DNA of 21,462 bases from JAAYQA01 sp964510345 (GCA_964510345.1 CAZEBB010000034.1:1-21462), one strand, 5' to 3'. Positions 8,383 to 16,385 are shown, numbered from the stretch's first letter. Program-made: numbers and translations. Notes: generated by a model not told the origin, from the sequence alone.

Positions 8383-9839
8383 TGTTCTTCTCCTTTTGGT
8401 AGTTGAATAACTACGGATGTTTCATGAATATTGCTGTTGATGTCTAATTCAAAATTTGTTCCATACGCCATACTTAGTTTATGGTAGATTAACCCCAGTC
8501 CGTGTTTGGAGCCCGCTGTCCATTCCCTTGTGATCAGTGATACATTTGCCATATCGATCATGTGCCCATTATTTGTAATTTCAATTTGAATTTTGTCTTC
8601 AAGTTCTTGGCAATCGATTTTGATTACCTTAACCCCGTTGTACTCCATGAATCCATGTGTAAAGGCATTCTCAACTACCGGTTGCATAAAATTAAATGGT
8701 ATTGGAAAGCTCAAAAGACCATGAGGTACATTGATTTCAATTTTCAAACCACTTCCGTATCTTCGTTCTTGAAGCCGTAAGTAGATCTTCACATAATCCA
8801 ACTCATCTGCGAGAGTCGCCATTTGAAAGTCTTGTTTTGAGGAGTATCGTAGCATTTTGGACAAGTCGATAATGCCCTCATACAGATCTTGTCTTTCACC
8901 GATGAGTGACAGCGAAGCAAAATGATTGAGGATATTGAACAAGAAATGATGATTGATTCTCAAATCCACCGATTTTTGCTTTTCTTTTTGCAGATGGGTC
9001 GACAATTGAGCGATGTTCTTCTCGCGGTCTTCCAACAGTAGTTGTTTTTCCTGAAGATTCTTGCGCATCGAATGGTATCGCGTCATCTCCTCAATCCCGC
9101 CAGCGATCTGTGCCAAAAACGCGTATACCCCTTGCTCGGTCGATCGGGACGTCTTTAACCCGACGTCGATATCACTGTCTGTATCGATCGAAATAAATCC
9201 ACCTTTCAGTAAGGCGCTCGGTTGATTCTCGAGTCGTAAAGGAAAGTCATAAATCGTAAGTCCGTACGGGCATCGATACGATTGTTCCTCTTCTTTCATC
9301 TTACGATCCATGCAGGGACATGCCTTCAAATGTCTCCACGGATCGCAGTGTTTTGCACAAGTTTCAGGGAATTTTTCGTTGTTGAATATGATCTTCTTTC
9401 TCGCGCTGAATACCATGAGAGGAAAATCCTTTGCGTTGATTTCGTGTAATTCCATCGAGACAACAGCCGCCATGAGAGGATCTTTATACTGATTCGCCAG
9501 TTTTGCACCTTTCCCAATGGGGTACACACGCACAGGATTTGAGATAATCAACTCCCGAATCGGCTCTTCAAAAGGGTTGCGAGTCTCATGGATGGCTTCC
9601 GGCGGTAAATACAAAAACTCACCGGCACCGGCTTTTGATTCAACTCCGTTGATCACATAGGTCCCTTGCCCTTGCAGTATGTAGATATATTGCTCGTTTC
9701 CATAATGGCGATGCGGCTTTTGGATGGTGTATGGATTAATCGTACTGATTCCCAATGTTAGATTTGTCGTTTGTTCGTCTCGACTGCGTTCAAAATAATG
9801 CCACTCGGTTTGTCCCCAATCCATATATTGGATTTCCAC
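8379..9839 (-). CDS. Soluble sensor histidine kinase: cupin + Cys-rich PocR-like region + LytS/YesM-type kinase
   Basis: 486 aa with no membrane segment, so a cytoplasmic sensor. Residues about 25-105 are a cupin with the full metal-ligand set (H43, H45, E49, H84 in PHRHYGNEQ and PPEAIHETRN). Residues about 112-250 resemble a PocR-type ligand-binding domain and hold five cysteines (C161, C165, C174, C176, C190), suited to binding a metal or cluster. A charged helical linker (about 258-292) leads to the His_kinase box INHHFLFNILNH, with H298 as likely phospho-acceptor, where INPHFLFN is usual. The ATPase has the N-box QPVVENAFTHG (386-396) and the G-box GLGL (447-450). The start is GTG at 9837-9839, with AGGAG seven bases upstream. 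The PocR assignment is by resemblance and less certain than the cupin and kinase parts. Base composition is visibly A+T-richer than the flanking pepP, glmS and ychF genes. Confidence 0.9.
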   Translation of the reverse strand: MEIQYMDWGQTEWHYFERSRDEQTTNLTLGISTINPYTIQKPHRHYGNEQYIYILQGQGTYVINGVESKAGAGEFLYLPPEAIHETRNPFEEPIRELIISNPVRVYPIGKGAKLANQYKDPLMAAVVSMELHEINAKDFPLMVFSARKKIIFNNEKFPETCAKHCDPWRHLKACPCMDRKMKEEEQSYRCPYGLTIYDFPLRLENQPSALLKGGFISIDTDSDIDVGLKTSRSTEQGVYAFLAQIAGGIEEMTRYHSMRKNLQEKQLLLEDREKNIAQLSTHLQKEKQKSVDLRINHHFLFNILNHFASLSLIGERQDLYEGIIDLSKMLRYSSKQDFQMATLADELDYVKIYLRLQERRYGSGLKIEINVPHGLLSFPIPFNFMQPVVENAFTHGFMEYNGVKVIKIDCQELEDKIQIEITNNGHMIDMANVSLITREWTAGSKHGLGLIYHKLSMAYGTNFELDINSNIHETSVVIQLPKGEEQ

Positions 9840-9861
9840 AAGATCACTCCTTTCTCCTTAT

Positions 9862-9870
9862 ATTTTATCA
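9862..9870 (-). promoter_or_regulatory. Possible extended -10 element for the kinase operon
   Basis: Minus strand TGATAAAAT, i.e. TGn followed by TAAAAT, about 20 nt upstream of the kinase GTG start and after the terminator of the preceding gene. No good -35 is seen at the right distance. The rest of 9840-9922 is A/G-rich leader with the ribosome site only. Confidence 0.3.
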
Positions 9871-9922
9871 GTCCTGTCTTTTTTCCTTTTGACTTCTTCC
9901 CTACCGTTATTGACTTAGAGAC

Positions 9923-9954
9923 AAAAAAGGCGCGCGTACCATGGGCACGCGCGC
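9923..9954 (-). terminator. Intrinsic terminator after the pyruvate:ferredoxin oxidoreductase gene
   Basis: Minus strand GCGCGCGT / ACGCGCGC stem (9930-9937 with 9947-9954), extended by three further pairs inside the loop, then C and six T residues. It lies 19 nt past the stop codon at 9973 and separates this transcript from the kinase operon. Confidence 0.92.
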
Positions 9955-9972
9955 TCGTTTGATTGGAGTTTC

Positions 9973-12900
9973 TTATGCGTCTGCGAGTTTCTTGTAGGAC
10001 TCGTAGCGTGTTTTTGCGTTGTCTGTTGCGATCGCAAAGAGTTCTTCCGCTTCTGCCGGGAAGGAGCGTTTGAGTGTCGTGTAGCGCACTTCGCTCTCGA
10101 GGAATTCGGACAGAGGTTTGGTCGGTTCTTTGCTGTCGAGTTGGAATCCGTTCTTGCCTTCTTCCACCAGTCTCGGGTCGAAGCGATAGAGGTGCCAGTA
10201 TCCGGTTTCAACCGCTTTGAGCTGTTGCTTGGAGCTGGTGCCCATACCGGTCGTGATCCCATGGTTGATACAAGGTGCATATGCGATGATCAACGAAGGT
10301 CCGTCATAGCTTTCTGCTTCTTTAATCGCCTTGAGAGTTTGGTTCATATCTGCGCCGAGGGCAACTTGTGCAACATAGACATATCCATAGGTGACCGCCA
10401 TCAAACCGAGGTCCTTTTTGCGGATCTTCTTACCGGAAGCTGCAAATTTTGCAACGGCTGCAGTCGGAGTCGCCTTGGAGGATTGTCCACCGGTGTTGGA
10501 GTAGACTTCGGTGTCGAGTACGAGGACATTGACATTTTCGCCGGAAGCAAGTACGTGGTCTAATCCGCCGTAATCGATGTCGTACGCCCAACCGTCTCCA
10601 CCGATGATCCATTGGCTTCTCTTGACGAGGTAATCGGTCAAGCCCTTCAGGTTTTTGATCATTGCATCATCGCCGGTGGCTGCTTCGATCGCTTTGAAGA
10701 ACTCATGTCCGGTCTCTTTGGATCCGGCGTAGTCGTCCATCTTTTCGACCCATGCTTTCCCGGTCTTGACGAGGTCGTCGTCACGGCCTTGCTCAGCAAA
10801 TTTCTCGACGAGCTTTTTGATTTGCGCGCGTTTGTTACGGGTTGCCAAGTGCATACCGAGTCCGAACTCTGCGTTGTCTTCAAACAGCGAGTTGGCCCAT
10901 GTCGGTCCGCATCCGGTGTTTTTGTTGATGGTGTAAGGCGTCGAAGGTGCGGAAGCGCCCCAGATCATCGAGCAACCGGTTGCGTTGGCAATCATCATGC
11001 GATCGCCGAACAGTTGCGTAACGAGCTTCGCATATGCGGTTTCGCCACAGCCTGCGCAAGCGCCGGAGAACTCAACCAGTGGTTGCTTGAACTGCGATCC
11101 TTTGATGGTGTCATCGCTCATCGCGTCTTCTTTATAGCCGACGACGTCATGTGCGTATTTCCAGTTGTCTTTTTGTGCTTCGACTTGGCCTTCGAAAGGC
11201 TTCATGACGAGCGCTTTTTCTTTTGCCGGGCAAACGTCGGCGCAGTTTCCGCAGCCTGTGCAGTCTAACGGGCTGACTTGGATGCGATAGCCATATTCTT
11301 CTAAGCCTTTACCGACGGCTTTTTTGGTTTCAAATCCGGCCGGTGCATTGACCTTTTCTTCTTCAGTCACGAGGAACGGACGAACGACGGCGTGCGGGCA
11401 GACGAGCGAGCAACGGTTACATTGGATACAGTTGTCGATTTGCCATTCCGGAACAGCCGCTGCGATTCCGCGTTTTTCGTATTGGGACGTTCCCATCGGG
11501 AGTTCGCCGTTGGCGATATCTTTAAATGCCGATACGGGGAGGTCGTTTCCTAATTGACGGGTCATCGGGATGACGACTTCATCGATGAATGCCGGGCGCT
11601 CTTCATGTACTTCTTCTGCTGCCATTGCGTTTTTCCAGCTTTCCGGTACATTGATCTTCACAGGTGCATCCACACCGGCGTCGATCGCGTCGTGGTTCAT
11701 CTTAACGACTTTCTCACCTTTGCGACCGTATTCTTTGACAACGGAGTCTTTCAAGTGTGCGAGTGCTTCTTCAATCGGGAGAACTTTGGAGAGATTGAAG
11801 AATGCGGATTGCATGATCATATTGGTGCGTCCGCCCAATCCGATTTCTGCAGCGATCTTGGAAGCATTGATCGTGTAGAACTCGATATTGTGGTTGGCGA
11901 TATAGCTCTTCAGCTCGCCCGGCAGATGCTCTTCCAGTTCCTCTTCGTTCCACAGCGTATTCAGTAGGAAGACGCCGCCATCTTTTAGACCGCGAAGGAG
12001 TTCGTATTGATGTACATAGGATTGTTTCGAGCAGGAGACAAAGTCCGCTTCGTCGATCAGATAGGTCGAACGAATCTTGTTGTCGCCGAAGCGCAAGTGC
12101 GAGATGGTAACGCCACCGGATTTTTTCGAGTCATAGTCGAAGTATCCTTGTGCGTACATATCGGTGCCGTCACCGATGATCTTGATCGCTTGCTTGTTCG
12201 CGCCGACGGTTCCGTCAGAGCCGAAGCCCCAGAATTTGCAGCGGATCGTTCCGTCGTTGACCGCACGGATCTGCTCGGTGACTTCCAGTGACAGATTGGT
12301 GACGTCGTCTTTGATACCGATCGTGAAGCCGGAGCGCGGTTTGTCTTGTTTGATATGATCGTAAACGGTCTTCAAGAGCGACGGGTTCGTGTCTTTGGAA
12401 CCTAAACCATAGCGTCCGCCGACGATGACCGGTGCGTCTTCTTGGTCATAGTAAATGGAGCGCACGTCTAAGAATAGAGGCTCTCCCAAGGATCCTTTTT
12501 CTTTCGTACGGTCGAGAACGGCAATTTTCTTGACGCTCTTCGGCATTTTTGCAAGGAAGTGTTCTTTGCTGAACGGGCGATACAGGTGCACTTTGAGTAC
12601 GCCGACTTTTTCGCCTTTTTCGTTGAGGTAATCGACAACTTCTTCCAATGCGTCGGTCACGGAACCCATGGCGACGATTACGCGGTCAGCATCTTCTGCG
12701 CCGTAGTAGTCAAACAATCCATAGTTTCTGCCGGTGATTGCATTGATCTTTCCTATGTAGTCATCGACGACGCCAATAATATTTTCATAGTAGGGGTTGG
12801 ATGCTTCTGCTCTTTGGAAGTAGATNNNNNNNNNNAATTCGTCATATTCCATGACTTCAATCTTTTGTACTTCGTGGCTGGTTCTAAATCCGTCGAAGAA

Positions 12901-13407
12901 GTGAACGAAAGGTACTTTTCCTTTAATCGCTGCTAAGTGAGCGACAGCGCCCAGATCCATGACCTCTTGTACGGAACCCGATGCCAACAAAGCGAAACCG
13001 GTTTGGCGAGCGGCCATAACGTCTTGGTGGTCACCGAAGATCGACAGAGCATGGCTGGCAATCGCGCGCGCGGATACGTGGAATACGCCCGGGAGATTTT
13101 CTCCTGCGATTTTGTACATGTTCGGCACCATCAGCAGCAGACCTTGCGATGCGGTAAATGTTGTCGTTAACGCACCTGCAGTAAGTGCTCCGTGGACTGC
13201 ACCGGCCGCACCACCTTCAGCTTGCAGTTCTGAAACGAGAACTTGTTCGCCAAAAATGTTTTCACGACCAAAAGCAGACCATTCGTCAATCAGTTCTGCC
13301 ATCGTCGAAGAGGGAGTGATCGGGTAAATGGCGGCTACGTCGGTAAATGCATACGCGACATGAGCGGCAGCGGTATTCCCGTCCATCGTCTTCATAGTTC
13401 TTGACAT
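9973..13407 (-). CDS. nifJ: Pyruvate:ferredoxin (flavodoxin) oxidoreductase, interrupted by an assembly gap
   Basis: A single-chain homodimer-type enzyme that oxidises pyruvate + CoA to acetyl-CoA + CO2 and reduces ferredoxin or flavodoxin; central to anaerobic energy metabolism. The order is the usual one: N-terminal TPP-related domain with YPITPSS, gamma domain, then two [4Fe-4S] sites (CIQCNRCSLVCP near 657 and CTGCGNCADVCP near 713). Next come CAGCGE near 781 (proximal cluster), the TPP-binding motif GGDGWAYDIDYGGLDH near 933 with NTGGQSSK, and the conserved Cys in APCINHG. Residue numbers count the 10 N as four codons. The gap at 12826-12835 lies between MEYDE and IYFQR, where homologues usually have some 30-35 more residues, so real sequence is missing. 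The ATG has AGGAGG seven bases upstream. The gene stands alone between its own promoter and terminator. Also known as por or pfor. Confidence 0.96.
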   Translation of the reverse strand: MSRTMKTMDGNTAAAHVAYAFTDVAAIYPITPSSTMAELIDEWSAFGRENIFGEQVLVSELQAEGGAAGAVHGALTAGALTTTFTASQGLLLMVPNMYKIAGENLPGVFHVSARAIASHALSIFGDHQDVMAARQTGFALLASGSVQEVMDLGAVAHLAAIKGKVPFVHFFDGFRTSHEVQKIEVMEYDEXXXXIYFQRAEASNPYYENIIGVVDDYIGKINAITGRNYGLFDYYGAEDADRVIVAMGSVTDALEEVVDYLNEKGEKVGVLKVHLYRPFSKEHFLAKMPKSVKKIAVLDRTKEKGSLGEPLFLDVRSIYYDQEDAPVIVGGRYGLGSKDTNPSLLKTVYDHIKQDKPRSGFTIGIKDDVTNLSLEVTEQIRAVNDGTIRCKFWGFGSDGTVGANKQAIKIIGDGTDMYAQGYFDYDSKKSGGVTISHLRFGDNKIRSTYLIDEADFVSCSKQSYVHQYELLRGLKDGGVFLLNTLWNEEELEEHLPGELKSYIANHNIEFYTINASKIAAEIGLGGRTNMIMQSAFFNLSKVLPIEEALAHLKDSVVKEYGRKGEKVVKMNHDAIDAGVDAPVKINVPESWKNAMAAEEVHEERPAFIDEVVIPMTRQLGNDLPVSAFKDIANGELPMGTSQYEKRGIAAAVPEWQIDNCIQCNRCSLVCPHAVVRPFLVTEEEKVNAPAGFETKKAVGKGLEEYGYRIQVSPLDCTGCGNCADVCPAKEKALVMKPFEGQVEAQKDNWKYAHDVVGYKEDAMSDDTIKGSQFKQPLVEFSGACAGCGETAYAKLVTQLFGDRMMIANATGCSMIWGASAPSTPYTINKNTGCGPTWANSLFEDNAEFGLGMHLATRNKRAQIKKLVEKFAEQGRDDDLVKTGKAWVEKMDDYAGSKETGHEFFKAIEAATGDDAMIKNLKGLTDYLVKRSQWIIGGDGWAYDIDYGGLDHVLASGENVNVLVLDTEVYSNTGGQSSKATPTAAVAKFAASGKKIRKKDLGLMAVTYGYVYVAQVALGADMNQTLKAIKEAESYDGPSLIIAYAPCINHGITTGMGTSSKQQLKAVETGYWHLYRFDPRLVEEGKNGFQLDSKEPTKPLSEFLESEVRYTTLKRSFPAEAEELFAIATDNAKTRYESYKKLADA
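12826..12835. other. Assembly gap (10 N) within the oxidoreductase gene
   Basis: Ten N bases. The reading frame is the same on both sides, but comparison with the protein family implies that about 100 bases are absent, so the N run is a placeholder. Confidence 0.97.
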
Positions 13408-13438
13408 TGTACAACCTCCTGTAGTTTTTATAAATATG

Positions 13439-13468
13439 CACTTCTCGTATCCAAAAGGGACACAAGTG
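13439..13468 (-). other. Hairpin at the 5' end of the oxidoreductase mRNA
   Basis: Minus strand: CACTT GTGTCC, loop CTTTT, GGATAC, a 3-nt bulge GAG, then AAGTG. That is an 11-bp stem (one G-T pair) beginning only about 4 nt after the predicted transcription start near 13472. There is no following U-tract, so it is not a terminator. A 5'-terminal stem of this kind would protect mRNA from 5'-dependent decay (inference). Confidence 0.55.
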
Positions 13469-13478
13469 TTTCAATAAT

Positions 13479-13507
13479 AGTATATCGATTGATAGTAACC
13501 TTGTCAA
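13479..13507 (-). promoter_or_regulatory. Strong sigma-A promoter for the oxidoreductase gene
   Basis: Minus strand TTGACA (13502-13507), 17-nt spacer, TATACT (13479-13484): six of six and five of six matches to consensus. The predicted start is near 13472, giving a leader of about 65 nt before the ATG. This fits high constitutive expression of a central metabolic enzyme. Confidence 0.9.
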
Positions 13508-13523
13508 ATGAAATCCGTTTCAT
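13508..13523. promoter_or_regulatory. Palindrome touching the -35 element, candidate operator
   Basis: ATGAAATCCGTTTCAT, a 6-bp inverted repeat (ATGAAA / TTTCAT) with a 4-nt centre, immediately upstream of the -35 hexamer of the oxidoreductase promoter. A dimeric regulator could bind here; the regulator is unknown. It does not match the Rex or cre consensus as I know them. Confidence 0.4.
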
Positions 13524-13551
13524 CTCATTTTTAAGCATTTTTTCCCCGCTT

Positions 13552-13569
13552 TTGAGAATAAAGTCTCAA
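13552..13569. other. Inverted repeat downstream of hprK
   Basis: TTGAGA ATAAAG TCTCAA, a perfect 6-bp stem with a 6-nt loop, 56 nt past the hprK stop. There is no U-run after it, so it is at best a weak terminator or processing stem for the pepP-uvrC-hprK transcript. The rest of 13524-13624 holds nothing else I can identify. Confidence 0.35.
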
Positions 13570-13624
13570 GTTGATTCGAAACAATTAACATGAGTAGGTC
13601 TTATCGCTTCATGAATATTTCTTA

Positions 13625-14539
13625 CTAATTTCCTTTGGAGAACAAACGCTTATTTAATTCCAATGCTGCATTGTACCCCAGTGTTCGTTGGCGATGGTTT
13701 CGAGTGGCGACTTCGATGATCATTGCCATATTCCTCCCCGTTTTGACCGGAATTTTGACCATGGGAATCGGTACCCCGAGGATGTCATAATGTTGTTCAT
13801 CGATGCCGAGTCGGTCATATTCCTGGCCGGGTTCCCATGTGTGCATGTCGATCACGAGGTCGATGTACTCTTCCGTTTTTACCGAGCCAAGGCCATATAG
13901 TCTGCCGATGTCAATAATTCCGATCCCTCGGATCTCCATAAAGTGGCGAATATTTTCCGGTGAGGTGCCGAGCAGCCCGGTCACCATTTTTTTGATGACA
14001 ACCACGTCGTCCGCGACAAGCCGATGGCCGCGAATGATTAAATCCAAAGCGGTTTCGGATTTCCCTACAGAGCTGTCTCCCAGCAGCAAGACCCCGGAAC
14101 CGAAGATCTCCACCAGTACCCCGTGGATCGTAATCTCCTCAGCGAGCATCAGCTCAAGCGCGGTATTGATCCTCGTAATCAGATTGGTCGTCGGAAGCGT
14201 CGAACGAAAGAAACTCTTGTCATAGTGCATGGCGAGGTCTAAGATATCTTGCCGGATCTCCAGTTTCCGGGAAAAGATCATCCCCGGAATATCGTAACTT
14301 AAGAGCCCTCGGAAGCGCTCATAGCAAGTCTGTGTGTCGAGCGTCATATAATAGTTGTGTTCCAATTGTCCAATGATCTGTAACCGCTCGTACGGATAAC
14401 TGGTCATATAACCGACGAGCTGCAGACCGGGTCGGTTGATGTCACGTGATTCGATATAGACGTCTTCATAATCTTTGGATTTGTGAACAACTTCTAAATC
14501 CAGCGATTCGACGAACTGTTTTAGTTTAACTTTCTTCAT
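13625..14539 (-). CDS. hprK: HPr kinase/phosphorylase
   Basis: 304 aa from the ATG at 14537-14539. This start is chosen because AGGGGG lies seven bases upstream and the protein then begins MKKVKLKQFVESL, as in homologues; the longer frame up to 14572 would add an unlikely leader and overlap uvrC more deeply. The enzyme phosphorylates, and dephosphorylates, Ser46 of HPr in the cytoplasm and so controls carbon catabolite repression and PTS sugar uptake. Motifs: catalytic H139 in IHGVLVEI, the P-loop GDSSVGKS (154-161), VADDVV (175-180) and the family signature MEIRGIGIIDIGRLYG (201-216). The C-terminal TGRNMAMIIEVATRNHR region is intact. It overlaps uvrC by 14 nt. HPr and PTS genes are not in the window. 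Confidence 0.97.
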   Translation of the reverse strand: MKKVKLKQFVESLDLEVVHKSKDYEDVYIESRDINRPGLQLVGYMTSYPYERLQIIGQLEHNYYMTLDTQTCYERFRGLLSYDIPGMIFSRKLEIRQDILDLAMHYDKSFFRSTLPTTNLITRINTALELMLAEEITIHGVLVEIFGSGVLLLGDSSVGKSETALDLIIRGHRLVADDVVVIKKMVTGLLGTSPENIRHFMEIRGIGIIDIGRLYGLGSVKTEEYIDLVIDMHTWEPGQEYDRLGIDEQHYDILGVPIPMVKIPVKTGRNMAMIIEVATRNHRQRTLGYNAALELNKRLFSKGN

Positions 14540-16385
14540 TGCGTTCCCCCTTGCGAAAATAGGTATACACACTGTCGGCCGCTTTTTTGTTCATGCCGGG
14601 CACTTGATTAAGTTCTTCCTCGCTTGCCTCTTGGATCGCCGGAATCGTCTTGAAGTGGCGCAGTAGGGCTTTCTTTCTCTTCTCCCCAATCCCGGGGATA
14701 TCATCCAGTACCGTCTTCGTCATCTGCGTATCTCTGAGTTTGCGATGATATTGTACGGCAAATCGATGCGCTTCTTCTTGGATTTCATATAAAAAACGGT
14801 ATAAGGGGGTTCGGATGGTCAATGGGATTTCTTCCCCGCGCCAGATCAGTCCCCTTGTATTGTGAAACTGGTCTTTCACTAATCCGCAAATCGGTATGTG
14901 CAAGCCGATCTCTCGCATGACATCGTTCGCTGCATTCACCTGATGGACACCGCCGTCGATTAGGATCAGATTCGGAATCTGACCAAAACTTGTGCGCTCT
15001 TTTTCACTCTCTATTTCACCGAGTGCCCGTCTCATCCGGCGCATCAGCATCTCCTTGTGACTTCCTACATCGTCCGGTCCCTGCGCTGTGCGAATCTGAA
15101 ATTTGCGGTATTCTTTTGGCGCTTTCTCTCCGTTCAGAAACACCACCATCGAACCGACCGTCTGCGCCCCGGAAATGTTGGAGATATCGTAACATTCGAT
15201 CCGCTCCAATTCGCCGATCCCCAGTTTTTCTTCCAACTGTTCTAAACCGAGTGGCTTCGTGCGCTCTCTTCGGGACATCTTTTGTTCGTATTTGTCCAGC
15301 ATGTCTTTTGCATTGGTGCGTACGGTGTCCAACAGGTCGAATTTCTTGCCGCGCTTCGGCGTACGAATGCGGACCTGGGTGCCTCGTTTCCCACTGAGAA
15401 AACTCTCGATCGCCTCTTTATCCAGTGGATCCACGTCGACGAGCACTTCCTGCGGAATATAGCTCGAATCCATATAGAATTGCATCAAAAAGGCGCGTAG
15501 AATCTGCGCATCCTCTTCTTTGTAGTCGTCGTCAATAATGAAGTGCTCTCGTTCGACGATTTTTCCGCCTCGCATGAAAAACACCTGCACACAGCAGCGT
15601 CTCTCCGAGCGCGCCATCGCAATGAGGTCGATATCCAGATCTTTCGTCGTCGAAACGGTCTGTTTCTCCAGCAGTGTATGAATCGATTTTAAGTGATCGC
15701 GATACGTTGCGGCGAGCTCGTATTGCATCTCGTCCGCTGCTTTTCGCATCCGAGCTTCAGTCTGTTCGATCAAATCACTCGACTTGCCGCGTAAAAATCC
15801 TCGGACAGATTCGATCGCCTCCAAGTAAGCCGCCTCATCGGCGATTCCGATACACGGTGCCGGGCAACGGCCGATAAAGTAATTGAGGCACGGCCGCTCG
15901 AGTCGATCCCCTCTCTCGAAACGCAAACTGCAGGTCCGTAAGGGAAAGATACGCTGCATCAGTGCGATGAGATCATTGACGGCATAGGCATTGGGGAATG
16001 GGCCGAAGTACTCCCCTTTGTCTCCCCCTACCGACCGCACTTTGAGCAGCCGCGGAAAAGACTGATCCGTGATCAGAATATACGGATACTGCTTATCGTC
16101 TCGCAACAAAATATTGTAGCGAGGCTTTTTTTCTTTGATGAGATTGGACTCCAACACCAACGCTTCGACTTCATTGTCGACGATGATATATTCGAACCGG
16201 ACGACATGCGAGACCATCGCCCGCACTTTTCCGGCTTGTCCGCTGAGTTTTGTAAAATAGGACCGCACTCGTTTTTTCAGTGAGATCGCTTTGCCGACAT
16301 AAATGACTTCGTCATCTGCATTGATCATCAAATACACGCCGGGGCGATCAGGCAGCTCCTTGAGCAGCTCTTGGATCGGTGTCAA
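14526..16385 (-). CDS. uvrC: Excinuclease ABC subunit C (UvrC)
   Basis: 619 aa, full length. It makes the dual incisions in nucleotide excision repair with UvrA and UvrB. Domains: GIY-YIG nuclease (about 13-92; GVYLM, YVGKA, R39, E79); a Cys-rich zone with C152, C166, C174 and C178, the spacing reported to carry a [4Fe-4S] cluster in UvrC; the UVR motif that contacts UvrB (about 202-237); and an RNase H-like nuclease (D400 in CYDISN, D477 in LIDGG, H540). A tandem helix-hairpin-helix DNA-binding tail follows (about 558-612, DIPGIGEKRKKALL and VPGMNKKAADSV). The start must be the TTG at 16383-16385, because the next Met would remove part of the nuclease; GAGGT lies about 8 nt upstream. It overlaps the peptidase stop by 4 nt (TTGA). 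Confidence 0.97.
   Translation of the reverse strand: MTPIQELLKELPDRPGVYLMINADDEVIYVGKAISLKKRVRSYFTKLSGQAGKVRAMVSHVVRFEYIIVDNEVEALVLESNLIKEKKPRYNILLRDDKQYPYILITDQSFPRLLKVRSVGGDKGEYFGPFPNAYAVNDLIALMQRIFPLRTCSLRFERGDRLERPCLNYFIGRCPAPCIGIADEAAYLEAIESVRGFLRGKSSDLIEQTEARMRKAADEMQYELAATYRDHLKSIHTLLEKQTVSTTKDLDIDLIAMARSERRCCVQVFFMRGGKIVEREHFIIDDDYKEEDAQILRAFLMQFYMDSSYIPQEVLVDVDPLDKEAIESFLSGKRGTQVRIRTPKRGKKFDLLDTVRTNAKDMLDKYEQKMSRRERTKPLGLEQLEEKLGIGELERIECYDISNISGAQTVGSMVVFLNGEKAPKEYRKFQIRTAQGPDDVGSHKEMLMRRMRRALGEIESEKERTSFGQIPNLILIDGGVHQVNAANDVMREIGLHIPICGLVKDQFHNTRGLIWRGEEIPLTIRTPLYRFLYEIQEEAHRFAVQYHRKLRDTQMTKTVLDDIPGIGEKRKKALLRHFKTIPAIQEASEEELNQVPGMNKKAADSVYTYFRKGERNEES

Noticed and set aside
10612..11268. 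Long plus-strand open frame (218 codons) opposite the oxidoreductase gene
   Set aside because: It is antisense to strongly conserved coding sequence, encodes a Cys/Val-rich composition typical of a shadow frame, and has no ribosome site or family motif.
14540..14572. Longer hprK frame starting at 14572
   Set aside because: It adds eleven residues not expected in HPr kinases and lacks a ribosome site; the ATG at 14539 has AGGGGG at the right distance.
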